A DNA stretch of 60,000 nt, from assembly GCA_914767715.1 (NCBI GenBank), contig OU612074.1:12636062-12696061 (forward strand), written 5' to 3'. Positions within the stretch are counted from its first letter, which is position 1. Each line of letters opens with the position of its first letter. A program made the translations under genes and the position numbers. A model generated the notes under the pieces. The model saw only the letters and a list, made by a program, of their open reading frames with translations. It had not been told where the DNA came from and did not search any database. The stretch comes from Membranipora membranacea. Lineage: Eukaryota; Bryozoa; Gymnolaemata; Cheilostomatida; Membraniporidae. Shown here one piece after another: positions 59,925 to 60,000 of this stretch.

Positions 59925-60000
59925 GTCTCGAGACGGGGAGAAGCAAAACCAATGGAAAGTAATCTGCAACAGACTTGTCTTGACAAACAGCTATTTCAAG

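Overview
This is a eukaryotic, animal window, probably from a marine invertebrate. It has spliced genes with GT-AG introns, extracellular fibronectin type III (FN3) repeats, DNA-transposon MITEs, LINE fragments and tRNA-derived sequences. The phylum cannot be fixed from the sequence. No bacterial-type operon, CRISPR array or rRNA gene is visible.

The window is dominated by one very large imperfect inverted duplication. The left arm (about 1-21,000, minus strand) and the right arm (about 27,980-54,590, plus strand) are head to head around a non-homologous spacer of about 7 kb (about 21,000-27,980). Each arm carries a copy of one large gene transcribed away from the centre. A 27-base first exon (MAGVPKTLL) is followed by a long intron 1, then an exon completing a signal peptide, then a Ser/Thr-rich mucin-like exon, then a long string of FN3 domains. 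Every domain boundary is a phase-1 intron, and many domains are split by one internal intron. The left gene runs off the window at base 1. The right gene is seen to its end: more FN3 domains, a single transmembrane exon (59,036-59,183), and two short cytoplasmic exons with an ITAM-like tyrosine pair plus a third tyrosine motif, stopping at 59,922-59,924. Left out two orphan half-domain exons, and allowing for an 11-bp deletion in the mucin exon, the right exons sum to a whole number of codons (about 1,856 residues).

The two copies are not uniformly diverged. From about 4.1-12.2 kb (left) and 36.2-44.4 kb (right) exons and introns are nearly identical. The outer FN3 domains, the mucin exon and intron 1 differ by several percent or more, and the signal-peptide/linker exon is barely alignable. 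This mosaic suggests gene conversion between the arms. The right copy has an extra N-terminal FN3 domain and an 11-bp frameshifting deletion in the mucin exon. That exon has symmetric phase and could be skipped without losing frame.

Each arm has its own mobile insertions, and the other arm gives the empty site. The left arm has a 5'-truncated LINE end, a TTAA-flanked MITE and a tRNA-bearing inverted-repeat element. The right arm has a foldback element of about 3.9 kb with long inverted repeats, a nearly perfect 674-bp TTAA-flanked palindrome, a TA-flanked pogo-like element with a CENP-B-type HTH fragment interrupted by a nested hAT-type MITE, a Harbinger-like MITE, a LINE fragment and a 105-bp hairpin insertion. 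The architecture (signal peptide, mucin stalk, FN3 array, one TM, ITAM-like tail, duplicated and converting copies) resembles a cell-surface recognition or immune-type receptor; that role is inference.
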